The position numbers and the translations under genes were made by a program. This document shows, one piece after another, positions 6,382 to 9,535 of a DNA stretch of 9,535 nucleotides. Below the pieces are notes generated by a model. It saw only the letters and a list, made by a program, of their open reading frames with translations. It was not told where the DNA came from and did no database searches. The stretch is from contig CAMPGP010000063.1 in the NCBI GenBank assembly GCA_946885545.1, forward strand, positions 1 to 9,535, read 5' to 3'. The stretch comes from an uncultured Altererythrobacter sp. (GTDB lineage: Bacteria > Pseudomonadota > Alphaproteobacteria > Sphingomonadales > Sphingomonadaceae). Position 1 is the first letter of the stretch, and each line of letters starts with the position of its first letter.

Positions 6382-7773
6382 GTGCGGCTGTGGCCCCGAA
6401 GCATGCTCGGCCAGATGCTGCTGGCGGTCGCCGCCGTGCTGCTGGTCGCGCAGGCGATCTCTGCCGCATTGCTGTGGCAGGCGGCCGAAAGCCGGCGGGA
6501 GGCGGCGGTTCTCAACGCAGCGGCCTTCGCGCTCGTGGTGCGCGGCGAACCGCGTGGCGAGGCGCCGGGCGAATGGCGCAAGTCCGAGGCCTACAAGCAC
6601 ATGATCGACCGCTTCACCCGGCCATTGCGGATCGAGCGGGCGGCCGGATTCGCGCCGCAGCCCGGTGACGCGGTTGCGCCGGAGCGCGCCGAGGCGCTGC
6701 GCGCGGTGATCGAGGACCAGGGGCTGCCGGTGGCCGAGCTGGTGGTGGTCGAGCGGCCCATGGCGCACGACCCCTACATCCTCGGCCGCCCGCGACTGCA
6801 TGCACGGCTGACGCGCGGCGGCGAGGCCGAGCGGCGCGTGCTCGTCGCGGCGCTCCGGCGAAACGAGAGCGGCGACTGGTCGATCGCGCGCGTGCCCATA
6901 CCGCCGCCGCAGAGCGGCGTGATCGGTTCGATCCTGCTACAGACGCTGGTGATCTACGTCCTGCTGGTCGGGCTCCATTTCCTGTTGTTGCGGCGGATCA
7001 CGCGCCCTCTGGCCGCGCTCACCTCGCGCACCGAAAGCTTCGCCCGCAACCAGAGCGCGGAAGGTCAGCTCGTGCCGCAGGGGCCGCACGACGTGCGCCG
7101 GTTGATCGGCGCGCACAATGCGATGGAGGCGCGCATCGCCGCGCTGCTCGACGAGAAGGACGTGATGCTTGGCGCGATCGGGCACGACCTAAAGACGCCC
7201 CTCGCCGCGTTGCGCGTGCGGATCGAATCGGTCGAGGACGAAGCCGAGCGGGCCAAGATGGCGGCGGGGATCGAGGACATCACCCGATCGCTCGACGACA
7301 TTCTCTCGCTCGCGCGCGTCGGTCGCGCCAACGGCCCGCCCGAACGCGTCGACCTTGCCGCTCTGACTGCGGCGGTGGTCGAGGAATTCGAGGACATGGG
7401 CGATCCGGTCGCGCTCGGCGAGACGGTTCGGATCGCGCTGCCGGTGCAGATCACCTGGCTTCGCCGGGGCTTGCGCAACCTGATCGGCAACGCTCTCCGC
7501 TACGCCGGGGAAGCGGAGGTATCGCTGATGCGCGAAGGCGGGCATGCGGTCCTGCGGGTCGACGACGGCGGGCCGGGCATCCCCGACGAGCGCATCGCCG
7601 ACATGATGGAGCCGTTCACCCGCGGCGAAGCCTCGCGCAACCGTGAGACCGGTGGCGCAGGCCTCGGCCTCACGCTTGCCCGCGCAATCGCCGAGCAGCA
7701 CGGCGGCGAACTGGTGCTGCGGAACCGCCCTGCAGGGGGGCTGCGCGCGGAAATTCGCCTGCCGTTGCCTTGA
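6382..7773 (+). CDS. Inner-membrane sensor histidine kinase
   Basis: A 463-residue classical sensor kinase. TM1 is about residues 9-31 and TM2 about 180-203, bracketing a periplasmic domain of about 148 residues with no fold I recognise. HAMP is about 204-255. The HisKA helix carries H268 in GHDLKTPLAALR, with D269 and T272 of the kinase/phosphatase motif. The ATPase domain shows the N box (N370 in GNALRYAG), the G1 box DDGGPGIPDE and the G2 box GGAGLGLTLARAIAEQHGG, so it looks fully active. GTG 6382 is chosen because MRLWPRS is a typical N-terminus for this type and lies 3 bp after the regulator stop; ATG 6403 is an alternative. No strong ribosome binding site is seen, suggesting coupled translation. 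Signal unknown; the neighbouring EF-hand protein points to a divalent cation. Confidence 0.95.
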   Translation: MRLWPRSMLGQMLLAVAAVLLVAQAISAALLWQAAESRREAAVLNAAAFALVVRGEPRGEAPGEWRKSEAYKHMIDRFTRPLRIERAAGFAPQPGDAVAPERAEALRAVIEDQGLPVAELVVVERPMAHDPYILGRPRLHARLTRGGEAERRVLVAALRRNESGDWSIARVPIPPPQSGVIGSILLQTLVIYVLLVGLHFLLLRRITRPLAALTSRTESFARNQSAEGQLVPQGPHDVRRLIGAHNAMEARIAALLDEKDVMLGAIGHDLKTPLAALRVRIESVEDEAERAKMAAGIEDITRSLDDILSLARVGRANGPPERVDLAALTAAVVEEFEDMGDPVALGETVRIALPVQITWLRRGLRNLIGNALRYAGEAEVSLMREGGHAVLRVDDGGPGIPDERIADMMEPFTRGEASRNRETGGAGLGLTLARAIAEQHGGELVLRNRPAGGLRAEIRLPLP

Positions 7774-7780
7774 TGCCAAT

Positions 7781-7810
7781 TCGGTCGCGCTGAGCCTGCC
7801 GAAGCACGGC
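7781..7810. repeat. REP-like palindrome, degenerate
   Basis: The segment contains GCGCTGAGCCTGCCGAAGCAC (7787-7807), whose ends form an imperfect inverted repeat. It resembles a dispersed intergenic palindrome that I recall from sphingomonad genomes (GTGCTTCGAC...CTCAGCAC on the other strand). It starts 8 bp after the kinase stop. Only one copy is seen here, so family membership rests on memory. Confidence 0.45.
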
Positions 7811-7880
7811 GCAGGGCGAACGGGGCGGGGCTTAGATCGGGTTCATCTCGACTTGGATCCGAGATTCATCTCATAAGCAT

Positions 7881-7971
7881 CGTCATGCTGAACTTGCTTC
7901 AGCATCCATCTCGCATCCGGGACCCGCATCTCGGGAGGAGAAATGGACCCTGAAACAAGTTCAGGGTGACG
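7881..7971. repeat. Paired REP-like element, two covarying hairpins
   Basis: Two 28-bp arms (7881-7908 and 7944-7971) are inverted copies of one another with several differences, separated by 35 bp. Each arm is also a hairpin: ATGCTGAA-CTTGC-TTCAGCAT (7885-7905) and ACCCTGAA-ACAAG-TTCAGGGT (7947-7967), both with perfect 8-bp stems and 5-nt loops. The differences between arms keep pairing in both. The spacer holds an imperfect direct repeat, CGCATC-CGGGA and CGCATCTCGGGA. It lies between convergent genes, where it could act as a bidirectional terminator or mRNA 3'-end stabiliser. I recall similar elements in many Sphingomonadales genomes. Nearby, 7845-7865 holds a weak inverted repeat, ATCTCG/CGAGAT. 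Nothing else is recognised in 7774-8037. Confidence 0.75.
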
Positions 7972-8037
7972 GCTTTCTGTAAAAAGAACATTGCTTCCAC
8001 CATGCTAGTCTCCGTTTCAACGAAGCTGAGAACGACT

Positions 8038-9535
8038 CTAGCGCATCAGCCCGCCGATCAGGTTGCGCACGAAGCGCCCGGCGAGCGGCCCCGCAAGGTC
8101 GGTGGCGAGCGAGCCGAGCCCGGACGAAGCCGCGGTCTTCATCGGATTGGCGCGCGACTTGCGGCCCGTGATCGTGCTCGCCGCGATCGCCGCGCCGGAA
8201 CCGGTGGCCGCGCCGACCGCGCGCTTCACGGCCTTGCTCCAGATCGAGGTCGATTTGCGCGGTTCCTTCGCGACCTCCTCGCGCCCCTTTTCCTCGACCT
8301 CCGCGGCCGTCGCGGTGGCATCGGCCGCCTTGCGCGCCAGCACTTCCTCCGCGCTCTCGCGGTCGACCGGGGTGTCGTACTTGCCGTCGTGCGGGCTGAC
8401 CGACTGGATTATCGCGCGCTCCTTCGCCGTCACGGGGCCGAGGCGGCTGCGCGGCGGCTTGATCAGCGTGCGCTGGACGACCGAGGGCGCGCCGTCCTCC
8501 ATCAGCGTGGAGACCAGCGCCTCGCCCACCTTGAGTTCGGTGATCGCGGTTTCGACGTCGAGCTCTGGATTGATGCGGAAGGTTTCGGCGGCCGCCCGGA
8601 TCGCGCGCTGGTCGCGCGGAGTGAAGGCGCGCAGCGCGTGCTGCACGCGGTTGCCGAGCTGGCCGGCGACCTTTTCCGGGATGTCGATCGGGTTCTGGGT
8701 GACGAAGAACACGCCGACGCCCTTCGAGCGGATCAGCCGCACGACCTGCTCGATCTTGTCCTGCAGCGCGCGCGGCGCGTCATCGAACAGCAGGTGCGCC
8801 TCGTCGAAGAAGAACACGAGCTTGGGCTTCTCCGGGTCGCCGACTTCGGGCAGGCTCTCGAACAGTTCGGCGAGCAGCCACAACAGGAACGTGGCGTAGA
8901 GCTTGGGGCTGCGCATCAGCCTGTCCGCGGCGAGCACGTTGATGATCCCGCGGCCCTGCTCGTCGCAAGTCAGGAAATCGTCGATCTCGAGCGCGGGCTC
9001 GCCGAAGAAGCGATCGGCGCCCTGGCTCTCGAAGCTCAACAGCTGGCGCTGGATCGTGCCGACGCTGGCCTTGGTGACGTTGCCGTACTTGGCGCTCAGC
9101 TCCTTCGAATTCTCCGCGCAATGCGCCAGCATCGCCTGAAGGTCGTCGAGGTCGAGCAGCAGCATGCCGTTGTCGTCGGCGTGGCGGAAAACGATCTGGA
9201 GCACACCTTCCTGCGTCTCGTTGAGGTCGAGCAGGCGCGCGAGCAGCAGCGGGCCCATCTCGCTGATCGTGGTGCGGATCGGGTGACCCTGTTCGCCGTA
9301 AAGATCCCAGAACACCGCCGGATTGTCCGCATAGGCATAGTCCGCCATGCCCAGTTCGCGCGCGCGCTCTTCCAGCTTGTCGGCGTTCTTGAAGGTCGGC
9401 GAGCCGGGCATAGCGATGCCCGCGAGATCGCCCTTCACGTCGGCGACGAACACCGGCACGCCCTCGGCGGAGAAGCTCTTGGCGAGGCCCTGGAGCGTCA
9501 CCGTCTTGCCAGTGCCGGTCGCGCCGGCGATCAGT
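8038..9535 (-). CDS. HerA/YjgR-like P-loop ATPase, DUF853 family (5' end outside window)
   Basis: Minus-strand gene entering from the right edge, with 498 codons visible before the TAG at 8040-8038. Walker A is GATGTGKT (9525-9502), immediately followed by [10 protein letters not shown]. Walker B is [12 protein letters not shown], with the Asp and Glu codons at 8805-8800, and a sensor-like FFVTQNP follows. This is the helicase HerA-like family (COG0433) represented by E. coli YjgR, and the missing N-terminus should be only about 20-30 residues. The C-terminal 100 residues are Ala/Gly/Lys-rich with low complexity ([28 protein letters not shown]), also seen at the end of YjgR-type proteins. True HerA partners with NurA in archaeal end resection; no nuclease gene is visible here, so a DNA translocase role is unproven. 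The gene converges on the sensor kinase gene across the REP-like region. Confidence 0.92.
   Translation of the reverse strand, partial: LIAGATGTGKTVTLQGLAKSFSAEGVPVFVADVKGDLAGIAMPGSPTFKNADKLEERARELGMADYAYADNPAVFWDLYGEQGHPIRTTISEMGPLLLARLLDLNETQEGVLQIVFRHADDNGMLLLDLDDLQAMLAHCAENSKELSAKYGNVTKASVGTIQRQLLSFESQGADRFFGEPALEIDDFLTCDEQGRGIINVLAADRLMRSPKLYATFLLWLLAELFESLPEVGDPEKPKLVFFFDEAHLLFDDAPRALQDKIEQVVRLIRSKGVGVFFVTQNPIDIPEKVAGQLGNRVQHALRAFTPRDQRAIRAAAETFRINPELDVETAITELKVGEALVSTLMEDGAPSVVQRTLIKPPRSRLGPVTAKERAIIQSVSPHDGKYDTPVDRESAEEVLARKAADATATAAEVEEKGREEVAKEPRKSTSIWSKAVKRAVGAATGSGAAIAASTITGRKSRANPMKTAASSGLGSLATDLAGPLAGRFVRNLIGGLMR

Noticed and set aside
5623..6801. Minus-strand open frame (392 codons) across the regulator and kinase genes
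   Set aside because: It overlaps two well supported plus-strand genes and has shadow-like composition.
7845..7865. ATCTCG/CGAGAT inverted repeat as an intrinsic terminator for the kinase gene
   Set aside because: The stem is only 6 bp and is not followed by a T tract on either strand; the REP-like element is the better 3'-end candidate.
8063..8899. Plus-strand open frame (278 codons) opposite the ATPase
   Set aside because: Ser/Arg/Ala-rich shadow antisense to the Walker B and C-terminal region of a clear P-loop ATPase.

Overview
The window is high-GC DNA with dense genes, short gaps and GC-rich third codon positions. Protein styles and intergenic repeats suggest a sphingomonad-type alphaproteobacterium (Erythrobacteraceae/Sphingomonadales). 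This assignment is inference from recognised families and remembered repeat types, not a database match.

Layout. (1) 1-1987, minus: an oligopeptidase B-like S9A serine peptidase, cut by the left edge just after its catalytic His. (2) 2025-3830, plus: a long-form (601 aa) Xaa-Pro aminopeptidase of family M24B, divergent from gene 1 with only 37 bp between start codons. (3) 3905-4695, plus: a two-gene operon of a VOC/glyoxalase-fold protein and a cupin, overlapping as TGATG. Its leader carries GTTC-N7-GTTC, the classical alphaproteobacterial LexA box, wrapped around a perfect TATAAT. (4) 4696-4885: a regulatory region with three TGCGACAA repeats, a sigma70-like promoter built on the second repeat, a long-range leader stem and a pyrimidine tandem repeat. 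(5) 4886-7773, plus: an exported six-EF-hand protein, an OmpR-type response regulator and a two-TM sensor histidine kinase, probably one cation-responsive unit. (6) 7774-8037: the gap between convergent genes, holding REP-like palindromes whose hairpin stems covary. (7) 8038-9535, minus: a HerA/YjgR-like (DUF853) P-loop ATPase, cut by the right edge just upstream of its Walker A motif.

How the genes may work together. The two peptidases could act in sequence in cytosolic peptide breakdown, an endo-oligopeptidase followed by removal of N-terminal residues before proline. The EF-hand protein, regulator and kinase form a plausible periplasmic Ca2+ (or other cation) sensing or buffering unit. The tandem repeats at the EF-hand promoter are the natural candidate binding site for the adjacent OmpR-type regulator. 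The VOC-cupin pair looks like a small DNA-damage-inducible operon of unknown chemistry.

The most unusual points are the LexA-like box on the VOC-cupin operon, the helically phased repeats at the EF-hand promoter, and the loss of three of the four acidic specificity residues expected in an oligopeptidase B. No tRNA, rRNA, CRISPR array or transposase was recognised.
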